Notes: generated by a model from the sequence alone, not told the origin. Positions 37,194-47,025 are shown, counted from the stretch's first letter. The stretch is DNA of 64,000 nucleotides from Bacteroidales bacterium (GCA_017438975.1 JAFRUH010000025.1:62001-126000); one strand, 5' to 3'. Numbers and translations: made by a program.

Positions 37194-38274
37194 ATTGCTG
37201 TTGGATTGATTTGATGGCTTTGATGCGCCTTTCGGCAAGATCGGTGAGGGACAGGGAATAAGCCCCCTTCAGGAACTCCTGCTCCGCGGCCCACAGGGAC
37301 ATCAGCGGACGGGGATCCAGTTCTTTGTAATGATTGACGGAAAGCCAGCGGTCGAAGGTCAGCGGCCGCTGGTAGCCGAGTTTCTCCCCGACCAGCGCGA
37401 CCGGATCGATGTGGTCGGCCCAGGACAGGATTCCCTCCCAATAGTCCATGACCTCCTCGAAATGGAGGGGAATCTCGTATCGGCGGGCCCCGCCGTCGTA
37501 GATGATGCATTTTTCCAGGAGGGCGTCGGGCCGTTCCATGATGTATTTCCTGAAATCAGGGGAGATGACCCCGCCATTCCAGCCGAAATCGATATCGGGC
37601 ACGTTGATCCCGGTGGCCCCTTTGTCTTCGTAGACCGTAAAGATTCCTTCATAGAAGAAGCACTCGAAGCCTTCGAAACCCGGGAAGATCGAACGGATCC
37701 GGACGGTCATTTCTTCCATCAGGGAGATGGCGCGCGTACCGCCGACGGTGAAGAAGATGATCTTGCGGATACTCCCCCCTTTCCTGCGGAAACGGTCCAG
37801 GACATGCAGGAGGCAGAGGCGGAGGGTATCGCCGGTCGCGATGATGTCCCCGATGACGAGGACCCGGTCACGCGTCACCCTGAGCTTTTCGTACTTGATG
37901 TCCAGGCCGGTGATGACGTTGTTTTCGATAATCCGCTCGCAGGAGAGGAAATGCATGTCCCTGACGCGGATACCTGTCTTGTAGCAGGCTTCCTCGACCG
38001 GATAGTTCAGACCTCCCCGAAGGATGGTCAGGATATCAAAATCGCCGCTCATACCGGAAGAGACCAGGTATCGGAGGGCGGCGACGGTTTCGGGGAGCAT
38101 GGACAGGCAGGAATCATATCCTACGACTTCCGGAGAGGCAAGGAGTTTCCGGGTACCGGACCCGCTTAGGATGAAATACCGGTTCAAGAACTGCCCGCTG
38201 CGGAGTTCATAGATATTCGTGGCTTCCTGCGAACCGACAAAATGCAGGTTCGAGCCTTTCAAAAGGTTGGACAT
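37183..38274 (-). CDS. Phosphoribosyltransferase-like protein, unusually long
   Basis: A 363-residue protein I do not recognise as a named family. It has a PRTase-type core: ILRGGL at 84-89, as in uracil and orotate PRTases, and the PRPP-loop pattern VLVIGDIIATGDT at 138-150, where the usual Asp-Asp pair is Gly-Asp. The remaining 200 C-terminal residues, rich in aromatic and charged residues, have no known counterpart to me. It is coupled to an NCS1 nucleobase permease by overlap, so I infer a role in salvage of an imported base, but no substrate can be assigned. Confidence 0.6.
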   Translation of the reverse strand: MSNLLKGSNLHFVGSQEATNIYELRSGQFLNRYFILSGSGTRKLLASPEVVGYDSCLSMLPETVAALRYLVSSGMSGDFDILTILRGGLNYPVEEACYKTGIRVRDMHFLSCERIIENNVITGLDIKYEKLRVTRDRVLVIGDIIATGDTLRLCLLHVLDRFRRKGGSIRKIIFFTVGGTRAISLMEEMTVRIRSIFPGFEGFECFFYEGIFTVYEDKGATGINVPDIDFGWNGGVISPDFRKYIMERPDALLEKCIIYDGGARRYEIPLHFEEVMDYWEGILSWADHIDPVALVGEKLGYQRPLTFDRWLSVNHYKELDPRPLMSLWAAEQEFLKGAYSLSLTDLAERRIKAIKSIQQQYEQ

Positions 38275-38304
38275 GAAAAATCCCGATTAGATTCAACCGG
38301 GTAA

Positions 38305-38335
38305 CAAAGATATGGAAAAAATCTTTTCCCCGCAA
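38305..38335 (-). promoter_or_regulatory. Promoter of the PRTase-permease pair
   Basis: On the minus strand TTG (38335-38333), 20-bp spacer and TATCTTTG (38312-38305). The ATG at 38274 lies 30 bases downstream. Confidence 0.65.
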
Positions 38336-38343
38336 GAAAATGA

Positions 38344-38374
38344 TTGCAGTTTCGCGCTCATTTTTTTACTTTTG
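38344..38374 (+). promoter_or_regulatory. Promoter of the HAD lipoprotein, leaderless geometry
   Basis: TTG at 38344-38346, 20-bp spacer and TACTTTTG at 38367-38374. Only five C residues separate the -7 box from the ATG at 38380. Confidence 0.65.
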
Positions 38375-38379
38375 CCCCC

Positions 38380-39585
38380 ATGAAAAGAATACTCCTCTTC
38401 CTCCTGCTGACGGCCCTTGCAGCGGGCTGCCGGAGACCCGTCCTCGAAGACGGAAACTGGAATCCTCGCGTCCGGGAAGCGCTGGAACAGCTGATCGCGA
38501 CCTGCGGGAAAGATGCTCCCGGTTATGAGCCGGCATGCAAGCCGTACGCCGTGTTCGATTATGACAATACCACGATCATCAACGACATCGCCCAGACCCT
38601 GCTCGTCTACCAGATCGAGAACCTCTCCTTCGCTTTTGCGCCCGAGGATTTCCGGAGCGTCCTGACTGTCGGACTTGAGGGCTGGGATACCGTTTATCCT
38701 GGAGGCGTCACTCCGCAGGGACTCGTCGACGACCTCGTCCGGGACTATGCGGAACTCTATCCCCTCCGGGAGGATCCGGCGGCTTTCCGCGCACTCGACG
38801 CATACAAGGATTTCAGGGCGAAACTCTGGTATCTTTCCTATAACAGCGGGGACGCCCATCCCGGCTCCGAGTTTTCCTGTGTCTGGATCGCGACCCTCCT
38901 CGACGGGATGGACGAAGCGAAGGTCACCTCGCTGACCCGGGAATCCGTGAACCACTGGATGGAGGAACCGCAGATGTACCGGCAGGACTGGACCAGTCCG
39001 GACGGGAAGGTCAGCGTCCGGGTTCCGAAGGGACTGACGCTTACGCCTGAGATGAAAGGACTCTACAAAGCCCTCAGGGACAACGGATTCGACGTCTATA
39101 TCTGCTCCGCGTCCGTGGAGGCGGTCGTCGAGGCGATGGCTTGCGACCCGGCCTACGGGATCGGACTTGACCCGGAGAACGTCTTCGGGATCCGCCTGCG
39201 TCCGACTCCGGACGGGACGGTCCATGCCGTCGCAGACAGCAGCTATGCCCAGCCGTACCGGGAGGGGAAGGTCCGGTGCATCCTGGAAAACATAGCCCCG
39301 GGCCATAATGGCCGCGGGCCGGTCCTTGTCGCGGGGGACAGCAACGGAGACTATGCGATGCTGACTTCTTTCAAGGATCTGAAGGTCGGACTCATCGTCA
39401 ACTGCCACGGTTCGGGCGGAATCGGAGGACTGACCGCCGCTGCCGCCGGGAAAACGCCCGACGTCAGGTTGCGGGGACGGGAGACGCCCCTGTATGTCGT
39501 TCAGGGAAGGGATCCATCCGAACCGGGTTTTATCCCCGACTGGGAATCAGTTCCGGTCCCGCTTCTTCCGGAAGGGAGTGAATAG
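38380..39585 (+). CDS. HAD-superfamily phosphatase-like lipoprotein
   Basis: A 401-residue protein with a lipoprotein signal (LAAGC, Cys17), so it should be anchored in an envelope membrane after export. The HAD nucleophile motif is FDYDNT (Asp60, Asp62), with a later VAGDSNGDYAML Mg-binding motif. The large insertion between them is a cap domain. It resembles SerB-like phosphatases but the extracytoplasmic location suggests a scavenging phosphatase. ATG 38380 was chosen for the signal sequence and promoter. The 3' end overlaps the convergent ThrE-like gene by 39 bases. Confidence 0.82.
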   Translation: MKRILLFLLLTALAAGCRRPVLEDGNWNPRVREALEQLIATCGKDAPGYEPACKPYAVFDYDNTTIINDIAQTLLVYQIENLSFAFAPEDFRSVLTVGLEGWDTVYPGGVTPQGLVDDLVRDYAELYPLREDPAAFRALDAYKDFRAKLWYLSYNSGDAHPGSEFSCVWIATLLDGMDEAKVTSLTRESVNHWMEEPQMYRQDWTSPDGKVSVRVPKGLTLTPEMKGLYKALRDNGFDVYICSASVEAVVEAMACDPAYGIGLDPENVFGIRLRPTPDGTVHAVADSSYAQPYREGKVRCILENIAPGHNGRGPVLVAGDSNGDYAMLTSFKDLKVGLIVNCHGSGGIGGLTAAAAGKTPDVRLRGRETPLYVVQGRDPSEPGFIPDWESVPVPLLPEGSE

Positions 39586-40833
39586 GCGCTGCGGAAGTTC
39601 CATCGCGAGAATAATCCCCAGAACAATCGCAATGGCGATTTTGACTGCCGAGAAGCCGGTGGTCTGTGATTCTATGAACTGACTGGAAATCAAGTAATAG
39701 CTGAACCAGAATATCCCGGCCCCCGGGACAAGGGGGAAAATGCCGCAGAGCAGGTAGACCGTCCCGGGGCAGCGACGGAGGATGGCCGTTATCCGGGCGG
39801 TGACACAGACGGCGAAAGCCGCGATCAAGGTTGAAACGGCCGGCGTGAAAGAAGCGTAGCGGAAGAGCAGCAGATAGACCAGCCAGCCCAGGGCGCCGAT
39901 CACTCCGCTCGGGACGTATTCCCTGTCCGGGACCCCGAAGAGGACGGCGAATGCCGCAGTGCCGACGAAGGCCCCGCAGACCTGCGGAAGAAGACCGGCC
40001 GTTTCCGGCTGGGCCGTCATGAAAGACAATGGAATCAGACCTCCGAAAGCAACCCCGTCGAGGAGGAAGCCGACGCTGACTCCGATTGCGATGCAAAAGA
40101 AACCGAGCATGGCATCCGTCATGCGCGTAATGCCGGCGATATAGTCGGAATTGGCGAGATCCCGGACGCCGTTGACGAAAGGCACGCCGGGAATCAGCGG
40201 CATAATCGCGCCGATGATGATGTTGCTCAAATGCGGACCGAACCCGATCCGGTAGGACAAAAGACACAGCAAGGTCGCGACAAGAGCGTTGCAGATGCCG
40301 CCGACGATCTTCGAAAGATACCGCGAGCTGACCAGCAGGATAAACAGGTAGAGAAGTGCACCGACGGTAAAAGCGGCCGCTGCGTCCATCCATCCACCAC
40401 CGAACACGATGCAGAAACCGGCCGCGCCGAACGCGGAACCGAGGATCTGCTCCCAGAACGGCTTGGGTTTCATGGCCCGGATCTCTTCCAACCGTCTCGA
40501 GGCGCTTTCTATGGTATGACGGCCGGCGGCAATCTCATAGCTGAGGGCATTGACGGCGACCACCTTGTCGAGCCGGATTCCCCGGATCGGGATGAATTCG
40601 ACATTGGCATAACTTGCCGTCTGGGAACCGACCTTTTTCACTTTCCCGGCCGATCCGGTCGTGAAGATTCCGTTGCTGAGCACGAAGAAATTCCCCGAAT
40701 CGACTCCGAAATAGGAGGCGATCCGCGTCATGATATCTTCCACCCTGGAAATCTCCGCCCCGTTTTCGAGCAGGATGTGTCCGGCGGCGGAAGCGAGTCC
40801 GAGGACTTCGGCAAGGTCGTTTTTCTTCTCCAT
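39547..40833 (-). CDS. ThrE-like threonine/serine exporter family protein
   Basis: A 428-residue protein with an N-terminal soluble ThrE domain (residues 1-120, including LENGAEISRVEDIM) and two blocks of hydrophobic segments, so it carries both ThrE parts that many bacteria encode as separate subunits. The conserved PLIPGVPFVNGVRDL segment lies in the first membrane block and LVPGAGIFW in the second. Export of threonine, serine or related solutes is known for characterised members; here it is inferred. Confidence 0.85.
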   Translation of the reverse strand: MEKKNDLAEVLGLASAAGHILLENGAEISRVEDIMTRIASYFGVDSGNFFVLSNGIFTTGSAGKVKKVGSQTASYANVEFIPIRGIRLDKVVAVNALSYEIAAGRHTIESASRRLEEIRAMKPKPFWEQILGSAFGAAGFCIVFGGGWMDAAAAFTVGALLYLFILLVSSRYLSKIVGGICNALVATLLCLLSYRIGFGPHLSNIIIGAIMPLIPGVPFVNGVRDLANSDYIAGITRMTDAMLGFFCIAIGVSVGFLLDGVAFGGLIPLSFMTAQPETAGLLPQVCGAFVGTAAFAVLFGVPDREYVPSGVIGALGWLVYLLLFRYASFTPAVSTLIAAFAVCVTARITAILRRCPGTVYLLCGIFPLVPGAGIFWFSYYLISSQFIESQTTGFSAVKIAIAIVLGIILAMELPQRLFTPFRKKRDRN

Positions 40834-40837
40834 ACGG

Positions 40838-40868
40838 CAAATTTAAAGACTTCCTCCGATTCAGACAA
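40838..40868 (-). promoter_or_regulatory. Promoter of the ThrE-like gene, leaderless geometry
   Basis: On the minus strand TTG (40868-40866), 20-bp spacer and TAAATTTG (40845-40838). Four bases separate the -7 box from the ATG at 40833. Confidence 0.7.
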
Positions 40869-40881
40869 GAAATAAAATCGC

Positions 40882-40889
40882 TATCTTTG
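40882..40889 (+). promoter_or_regulatory. -7 box TATCTTTG for the C69 dipeptidase
   Basis: Exact TAnnTTTG match, 19 bases before the ATG at 40909. It lies inside the same 75-bp divergent region as the ThrE promoter, overlapping its upstream DNA. Confidence 0.6.
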
Positions 40890-40908
40890 TGAAAACAAGC
40901 ACGAAGAT

Positions 40909-42444
40909 ATGAAAAGAATCCTATCGCTCCTTCTGGTCCTGCTTCCCTGCCAGGTCCTCTTCTGCCAGGAATATGAAGAGTCGAACCAGGAAGAATGCAC
41001 CAGCATCGTCGTAGGGCGCCTCGCCAGCACCGACGGATCGGTCATCACTTCACACACCTGCGACGGCGTTTCCCATACCTGGATCTCCCTGGAACCAGCC
41101 GCCCGCCACAAAAGGGGCGAGACCTTCAAGGTCTGCAAAGGGACCCGCCATACGAAATTCCGCGGGGACACCACAGGCGTAAAGGTTGTCGGCGAAATTC
41201 CGGAGGCCAGGCGCACCTATGCTTATATCAATACCGGATATCCCTCGCTGAACGAGAAGCAGCTCGCCATCGGTGAAACGACCTTCGGAGGTCCCGATAC
41301 CCTCAAGAACCCCGACGGCATGTTCCTGATCGAGGAACTGGCCCGGCTCGCCCTGATGCGCTGCGACAACGCCCGGGACGCCGTCCGCCTGATGGGTTCC
41401 ATCGCCGAGAAATACGGATACGGCGATTCCGGCGAATGCCTGACCGTCGCGGACAAGAAGGAAGCCTGGTTCTTCGAGATCCTCGGGACCGGGAAGGGAA
41501 GGACGGGCGCCGTATGGGCGGCCCAGCGCGTTCCGGACGACGAAGTCGCCATTTCCGCCAACATTCCCCGGATCGGGAAGGTCGACCGGAAGAACAAAGA
41601 CTACTTCATGTGCTCCGACAATGTGGAGGCCGTCGCCCGCGAGTTCGGCTTGTGGGACGGCGAAGGAGACCTGGTTTTCTGGAAAGCCTACAACGTTCCC
41701 CGCGCAAAGGGACGCAACTACCAGATCCGTGAGTATTTCGTCCTCAGTCACCTGGCACCTTCCCTCTGCCTGAACATGGACATGGAAGAACTCCCCTTCT
41801 CCGTCAAGCCGGAGAAACCGGTCGACGTCCGCGACGTGATGGCCTTTTTCCGCAGCACCTACGAAGGAACGGACCACGACATGAGCAAGAACCTCCTCGC
41901 CCTGGACAAGGATTCGACCAAGGTCATCAGTCCCCTCGCCCACAACTGGGCGACGGCGACGACACGGAACCTTGTCAATACGATCGCTCCCGGGACGATC
42001 GACTTCTGCCGGACCCTTGCCGTCGCCTGGTGTTCCTACTCCACGGTGCTCCAGCTTCGCAGCTGGCTTCCCGACAGCGTCGGCGGCATCCTTTGGTACG
42101 CGGTTGACAACCCGGGCGAAAGCCCGAGGATTCCGATTTTCTGCGGGAATACCTCCCTCCCCGCCGCCTTCGATTTCTGCGGCCAGAAAGAGTATAAGGC
42201 AGATTGCGTCCTCTGGCAGTTCCGCCGGGCGAACCGTCTTGCGACGGTAGGCTGGCAGAAAGACCGGAAGAAAATCGAAAAGAACATCGCGGAGATGGAA
42301 GAGATGGCTTTCGAAGGACTGGGCAGTCTCCGGGCGGATCCGGAGGTCCTGAACGCCTACACGGCCAAAATCTATGAAGAATCGGCCGCCCGCTGGGCCA
42401 AGATGGAAGAAGAGTTCTGGATGGCGCACGGCCGGGGGTTCTAG
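40909..42444 (+). CDS. C69 family dipeptidase, secreted
   Basis: A 511-residue N-terminal-nucleophile hydrolase of the PepD-like C69 family. A signal peptide (residues 1-19) is followed by a short segment and the presumed nucleophile Cys30 in ECTSIVVGRLASTDGS, the conserved opening of the mature enzyme. Downstream segments such as GDSGECLTVADKKEAWFFE also match the family. It probably cleaves dipeptides in the periplasm. It is followed by an EEP-family lipoprotein after 14 bases. Confidence 0.9.
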   Translation: MKRILSLLLVLLPCQVLFCQEYEESNQEECTSIVVGRLASTDGSVITSHTCDGVSHTWISLEPAARHKRGETFKVCKGTRHTKFRGDTTGVKVVGEIPEARRTYAYINTGYPSLNEKQLAIGETTFGGPDTLKNPDGMFLIEELARLALMRCDNARDAVRLMGSIAEKYGYGDSGECLTVADKKEAWFFEILGTGKGRTGAVWAAQRVPDDEVAISANIPRIGKVDRKNKDYFMCSDNVEAVAREFGLWDGEGDLVFWKAYNVPRAKGRNYQIREYFVLSHLAPSLCLNMDMEELPFSVKPEKPVDVRDVMAFFRSTYEGTDHDMSKNLLALDKDSTKVISPLAHNWATATTRNLVNTIAPGTIDFCRTLAVAWCSYSTVLQLRSWLPDSVGGILWYAVDNPGESPRIPIFCGNTSLPAAFDFCGQKEYKADCVLWQFRRANRLATVGWQKDRKKIEKNIAEMEEMAFEGLGSLRADPEVLNAYTAKIYEESAARWAKMEEEFWMAHGRGF

Positions 42445-42458
42445 AAGATGTTTAAACT

Positions 42459-43463
42459 ATGAAGATGAATACAAGGAAATGGCAGATATGCCTTCTTTCC
42501 GCCTTCCTGGCGGTTGCTGCGGTATCCTGCGTGGACAAAAAGCCCGAGCCCGTTCCCGAGCCCGAACCTGAACCTGTCGTGAATCCCGAACCCGATCCGA
42601 CCCCTCCCCCGGCCCCCGAGCCGGTGAAGACGACCCTCCGGATCATGCAGTTCAATATCCTCCAGTCGACTTCCGAGACCGCCGGGCATGAATGGACGGC
42701 TGTCCGGAAGGCCCCCAGCATCAAGATGCTCCAGGAGACCGCCCCGGACATCATCTGCCTCGAGGAAGCCCGCCGTCTCCAGTGCGACGACCTGAAATCC
42801 GCCCTGCCGGAGTATACCCAGATCCGTTTTGCCAAGGACGGCGTCTTGAAAGACGGACTCCAGGAGAGTTTCACGACCGACAACTTCAAGAACGGAGGGC
42901 AGCGGAACGTCGTGATGTTCAAGACCGACCGCTTCGAATACCTCGATGCCGGACGGTTCTGGTTCAGCGTCGACGGGACCGCCTCCGGCAACCGTTTCGA
43001 CGACGATGCGACGACGCAGAAACTGACTCTCTTCGTCCATCTCAAGGACAAGGTCTCCGGGAAGGATTTCCGCGTCTACTGCACCCACTTCTTCGCCAAG
43101 TGCAATAAGGAGGAAACCCGGGCGAACTGCGTCAGGATGAGCCTAGAAAGCATGCAGAAGGAAGCGAAAGAGAATGAGACCGTCCTCTTCTGTGGCGACC
43201 TGAATCTCGACTACAAAAATGCAGAGGCCCGGAATACCCTCAAACCCCTCCTGGATTATGCAGGCAGCGCCGCCCTCCTCGCAAAGGAGAGTTCCGGCGC
43301 GGAGACGACGACCTACAACAAGTTCGGAACGAGTACGAAAGTCCTGGATTACATCCTCCTCCGCAACGCTTCCGCCCCGGTCTACAAAGTCGTGGACGAG
43401 GACAAATACGGAACCCGCTATGTATCAGACCACTATCCGCTATACGCGGATGTTGAATTCTAA
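42459..43463 (+). CDS. Endonuclease/exonuclease/phosphatase-family lipoprotein
   Basis: A 334-residue protein with a lipoprotein signal (VAAVSC) followed by a Pro-Glu-rich linker of about 35 residues, then an EEP-fold domain: MQFNILQ, ICLEEARR with the metal-binding Glu, CGDLNLDY and a final SDHYPLYAD. This domain is shared by DNase I-like nucleases and inositol or sphingolipid phosphatases; the substrate is unknown. The linker would hold the domain away from the membrane. ATG 42465 is an alternative start. Confidence 0.85.
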   Translation: MKMNTRKWQICLLSAFLAVAAVSCVDKKPEPVPEPEPEPVVNPEPDPTPPPAPEPVKTTLRIMQFNILQSTSETAGHEWTAVRKAPSIKMLQETAPDIICLEEARRLQCDDLKSALPEYTQIRFAKDGVLKDGLQESFTTDNFKNGGQRNVVMFKTDRFEYLDAGRFWFSVDGTASGNRFDDDATTQKLTLFVHLKDKVSGKDFRVYCTHFFAKCNKEETRANCVRMSLESMQKEAKENETVLFCGDLNLDYKNAEARNTLKPLLDYAGSAALLAKESSGAETTTYNKFGTSTKVLDYILLRNASAPVYKVVDEDKYGTRYVSDHYPLYADVEF

Positions 43464-43472
43464 AGCAATCTT

Positions 43473-44459
43473 ATGGCAAAGATCAAAACCATCGGCATTC
43501 TGACTTCCGGCGGAGACGCGCCCGGCATGAACGCCTGCATCAGGGCCGTCACCCGCACGGCCATCTTCAAAGGAATGAAAGTCTACGGCATCTACCGCGG
43601 ATACGAAGGCCTCATCAAGGGAGAGGTCGAAGAACTCACCACGGAGAGCGTCAGCAATACCATCCAGCGAGGCGGAACGATCCTGAAGACCGCCCGCTGC
43701 AAGGCCTTCATGACTCCCGAAGGACGGGAAAAAGGCTATGAAACCCTGAAGCAGTTCGGGATCGACGCCCTGATCGTCATCGGCGGGAACGGCTCCCTCC
43801 ACGGTGCCCAGGAGTTCGCCGCCGAGCACGACATTCCGATCATCGGACTTCCCGGGACCATCGACAACGATCTTTATGGAACGGATTTTACGATCGGTTA
43901 CGACACGGCCTTGAACACCATCGTCGAATGTGTGGACAAGATCCGGGATACCGCCTCCTCTCACGAGCGGATCTTCTTCGTCGAGGTCATGGGGCGGGAC
44001 GCCGGCTTCCTGGCGCAGAACAGTGCGATCGCATCCGGCGCCGAAGCAGCGATCATTCCCGAAGACCAGACGGACGTCGACCAGCTCGCCCAGTTCATCA
44101 GTCACGGGATCCGGAAGAGCAAGAACAGTTCCATCGTACTCGTCTCCGAGGCCCGGAAAAACGGAGTCGGAGGAGCCATGTACTATGCCGACAGGGTGCG
44201 GAACGAGTATCCGCAGTTCGACGTGAGGGTCACGATCCTCGGCCATCTCCAGCGGGGCGGACGTCCCAGCGCCTTCGACCGGATCCTGGCGAGCCGGATG
44301 GGCTACGCCTCGATCGAAGCGCTGATGGAAGGACAGCGGAACATCATGATCGGCATCTCGAATGACGAAATCGTCTATGTCCCGATCTCGAGGGCTGTCA
44401 AGAAAGACAAACCGATCGACAAGGAACTGATCAGCGTCCTGACCGTCCTCTCGACCTAA
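43473..44459 (+). CDS. pfkA: 6-phosphofructokinase
   Basis: Phosphorylates fructose-6-phosphate in glycolysis. The 328-residue protein matches ATP-dependent Pfk[13 protein letters not shown] at 11-22, [26 protein letters not shown] and [15 protein letters not shown]. The usual GGDGS motif is GGNGS with Asn106 in place of the Mg-ATP-binding Asp (codon AAC at 43788). The Gly at the next position favours ATP rather than pyrophosphate. It ends tail to tail with the next gene, overlapping by three bases. Confidence 0.93.
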   Translation: MAKIKTIGILTSGGDAPGMNACIRAVTRTAIFKGMKVYGIYRGYEGLIKGEVEELTTESVSNTIQRGGTILKTARCKAFMTPEGREKGYETLKQFGIDALIVIGGNGSLHGAQEFAAEHDIPIIGLPGTIDNDLYGTDFTIGYDTALNTIVECVDKIRDTASSHERIFFVEVMGRDAGFLAQNSAIASGAEAAIIPEDQTDVDQLAQFISHGIRKSKNSSIVLVSEARKNGVGGAMYYADRVRNEYPQFDVRVTILGHLQRGGRPSAFDRILASRMGYASIEALMEGQRNIMIGISNDEIVYVPISRAVKKDKPIDKELISVLTVLST

Positions 44460-45604
44460 TTCTCTTTGATGAAATAGTCGTACATCCTGCGGAGAGAGCC
44501 GTTGATGACATGGAAATCCCCCTCCTCCGCAGAATTGCTGCATCCGCTCGAGATCATGACGAACCCGAACTTCTTCTCGGGATCGAAGAACATCGCACTC
44601 CGGAGACCATAGGCACCGCCGGTATGCCCGACCAGCCGGACTCCGGGGACATAGCCGCCGTCCGAGACCTTCAGGGCGAAACCGTAGTGCTCATCCTCAG
44701 ACCGGGGCGTCTGCATCATCTTGGAGGATGATTCGCTGATGAGCCGGACGCCTTCCGGGGTCGTTCCGTAGTTCATATGGACACGCATCCAACGGGCCAG
44801 GTCGGGGGCGGAGATCTTCATCCCTCCGGTCGGCGAAAAGAGCGGGGTGTCCTCCCCGGTCCGGTACGCCCGGATCCTTTCGCTCCGGGGTTCATACGCT
44901 TCCACGCTTTCGGTCATCACGCCATCCTTATCGAGGGCATAAAGCTTGACGAAACGGGAGGTATCGAGCGAATCCACGCAGTAGCCGCCGTAGAGCCCCA
45001 GCGGACGGAGCAGATGGCCGACGACATACTGGTCGAAGCGCTCGCCGGAGATTTTCTCGAGGAAGGAGCCAAGCAGGTTGAAATTGAGGTTGCAATACTG
45101 GTAACCGGTACCCGGCTCATACTCATTGTAGCATTTCGCCCAATCCGGATTCCGGTCCGGACGGACTCCGTCGAAACTGAAATACCCCTGGGAATCATTG
45201 AGGCTCGATGTATGGGAAAGCAGCATGGCGACGGTGATCGGGGTATCCGGATAACGCGGATTCCGGATCGGGAACCCGGCCAGTTCACCGGCATCGGCGT
45301 CGAGACTGAGTTTTCCCTGCTCCACCAGCTGGAGGATGGAAACGGCGGTGAAGGACTTGGAAATCGATGCAATCCGGAACAGGGACGAATCCGTGACGGG
45401 AGCACCCGTTTCGAGGTCGGCGACACCGAAGGAATGGGTATAGATCAGTTCATTGTCCTTGACGACGGCGACGGCCATGCCGACGTTGCCGATTTCGTTT
45501 CGGAAGGACTCCATCTCCGCCTCAAAGGCAGAGTAATCGGGAGCCTTCCTGCATCCTGCCGCAAGAAGGGCGAGGAGCAGGAAAAGGGTACGGAATGATT
45601 TCAT
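44456..45604 (-). CDS. Serine hydrolase of the beta-lactamase / penicillin-binding family, lipoprotein
   Basis: A 382-residue protein with a lipobox LLAAGC (Cys18). The family motifs are SISK (Ser80-x-x-Lys83), a YCN triad near residue 169 and HTGG near residue 327. This places it with class C-type serine hydrolases such as esterases, D-aminopeptidases and peptidoglycan enzymes. Antibiotic hydrolysis cannot be claimed from these motifs. It lies 25 bases after the superoxide dismutase and may share its transcript. Confidence 0.88.
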   Translation of the reverse strand: MKSFRTLFLLLALLAAGCRKAPDYSAFEAEMESFRNEIGNVGMAVAVVKDNELIYTHSFGVADLETGAPVTDSSLFRIASISKSFTAVSILQLVEQGKLSLDADAGELAGFPIRNPRYPDTPITVAMLLSHTSSLNDSQGYFSFDGVRPDRNPDWAKCYNEYEPGTGYQYCNLNFNLLGSFLEKISGERFDQYVVGHLLRPLGLYGGYCVDSLDTSRFVKLYALDKDGVMTESVEAYEPRSERIRAYRTGEDTPLFSPTGGMKISAPDLARWMRVHMNYGTTPEGVRLISESSSKMMQTPRSEDEHYGFALKVSDGGYVPGVRLVGHTGGAYGLRSAMFFDPEKKFGFVMISSGCSNSAEEGDFHVINGSLRRMYDYFIKEN

Positions 45605-45629
45605 TATAAAGGGTTTGAAGGGTCCCGGA

Positions 45630-46205
45630 TCAGCCCAGGCGGGATTCTACGACCTCCCAGTCGATGATTTCCCAGAGGGCAGCGAGATGGGCGGGACGAC
45701 GGTTTTGATAGTCAAGGTAATACGCATGCTCCCAGACATCGAAAGTCAAGAGCGGGCGCAGGCTGCGCTGGACAGGATTCCCGGCATTGGGTTCCTTCGT
45801 GATGATGAGGTGCCCGTCATCCTGCAGGGAGAGCCAGACCCATCCGGAACCGAACAGGGATACCCCGGCCGTTTCGAATTCCTTCCTGAAATACTCGAAA
45901 CTGCCGAATTCCTGCCGGATCAGTTCCGCGATTCCCCCTTCCGGAGCGTTGTCCGGAACGGGGGAACGGAACTGTGTGAAATACAGATTGTGATTCAGGA
46001 CCTGACCGGCGTTGTTCCGGATCCCGCCTTCGCTGCGGATGACGATATCTTCCAGCCGGCTGTCTTCGAAACCGCTTCCGGGAAGGGCTGCGTTCAGGTT
46101 ATTGACATAGGCCTGAAGGTGCTTCCCGTAATGGAAAGACAAGGTTTCTGCGCTGATGACGGGAGAAAGGGCGTCAAGCGCATAAGGGAGACGGATCAGT
46201 TCCAT
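45630..46205 (-). CDS. Superoxide dismutase, Fe/Mn family
   Basis: Dismutates superoxide to peroxide and oxygen. The 191-residue protein has the metal ligands His25 (in SFHYGKH), a His in LNHNLYF near residue 72, and Asp156 and His160 in DVWEHAYYLDY. The metal, iron or manganese, cannot be told reliably by eye. It lies six bases after the outer-membrane protein gene on the same strand. Confidence 0.93.
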   Translation of the reverse strand: MELIRLPYALDALSPVISAETLSFHYGKHLQAYVNNLNAALPGSGFEDSRLEDIVIRSEGGIRNNAGQVLNHNLYFTQFRSPVPDNAPEGGIAELIRQEFGSFEYFRKEFETAGVSLFGSGWVWLSLQDDGHLIITKEPNAGNPVQRSLRPLLTFDVWEHAYYLDYQNRRPAHLAALWEIIDWEVVESRLG

Positions 46206-46211
46206 AATCTG

Positions 46212-47000
46212 CTACAGGAAAAAGCCGACCGTCCAGGTCGAGAACTGCGGACCGTAACCTTCCTTCAGGACAGGCATCGGATTGTATTTCGCAAAGATTC
46301 CGAATCCATCCTTGACGGAAAGCTTGACGTGGGCGTTGTAGGTCACGATGTTGGTCTTGATATCCTTACCTTTCAGCTTATCCTCGGTGAAACCGGTGAT
46401 ATCCGAATTGGCGGTGCCTTTGAACTTGGTCCAGCCGGGGAGGTTGATTTCCGCAGCAGCGCCGAGGGTCATGCAGATCGACTTTCCGAACGTAATCGTA
46501 TAATCGAGCGGAATGTCGAAGCTGAGGATGCGGAGAAGGGACTTCTTGACGGTTCCCGGGAACGGGACGGGAGCGACATGGCCGTCGCGGGCATAAGTGA
46601 TTGCGCCCATCAGGGTAGCCTTGAACTGCTCGGCGGCGTTGGAGCCGGTCGGAAGGTCATAAGGGGCCCAGCAATAATTCTGGGATAGACGGTAGCTGTC
46701 CCAGTTGAGGTCGACTCCGAGGGTGAACATATGATGGGGAGAGGGCTTGACGCCGAACCGGAACAGGTTCAGGAAGAACTCGGTATTCTTTCCGAAACCG
46801 GTATGGTCAGCGAAAGCGGCATCGCCCATTACATTATGGAAGCCCCAGCCGAAGTATTCGAGCACATCGAAGCTGGTCTTGGCCGTAGGCTCCTTGTGAA
46901 GGACCTGATAATCTTCAATCTTGGAGAAATCGGGGAGACCCTGCGCGGAGAGGGACAGGGTAAACATGGCGGCGGCCATGACGATCAAAAATCTTTTCAT
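46212..47000 (-). CDS. Putative outer-membrane beta-barrel protein
   Basis: A 262-residue protein with a signal peptide (ends near LSAQ) and alternating aromatic and polar segments typical of a small beta-barrel, ending in a C-terminal aromatic-rich strand (FSTWTVGFFL). I do not recognise a named family. The start at 47000 begins the signal peptide; the frame extends eight codons further. It heads a minus-strand group with the superoxide dismutase and the serine hydrolase. Confidence 0.75.
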   Translation of the reverse strand: MKRFLIVMAAAMFTLSLSAQGLPDFSKIEDYQVLHKEPTAKTSFDVLEYFGWGFHNVMGDAAFADHTGFGKNTEFFLNLFRFGVKPSPHHMFTLGVDLNWDSYRLSQNYCWAPYDLPTGSNAAEQFKATLMGAITYARDGHVAPVPFPGTVKKSLLRILSFDIPLDYTITFGKSICMTLGAAAEINLPGWTKFKGTANSDITGFTEDKLKGKDIKTNIVTYNAHVKLSVKDGFGIFAKYNPMPVLKEGYGPQFSTWTVGFFL

Positions 47001-47025
47001 ATACTTTTTTGAATTGATATTCACG

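Noticed and set aside
44456-45604. Calling the serine hydrolase an antibiotic-resistance beta-lactamase
   Set aside because: The SxxK, YxN and HTGG motifs are shared with esterases and peptidases; nothing specific to beta-lactam hydrolysis is seen.
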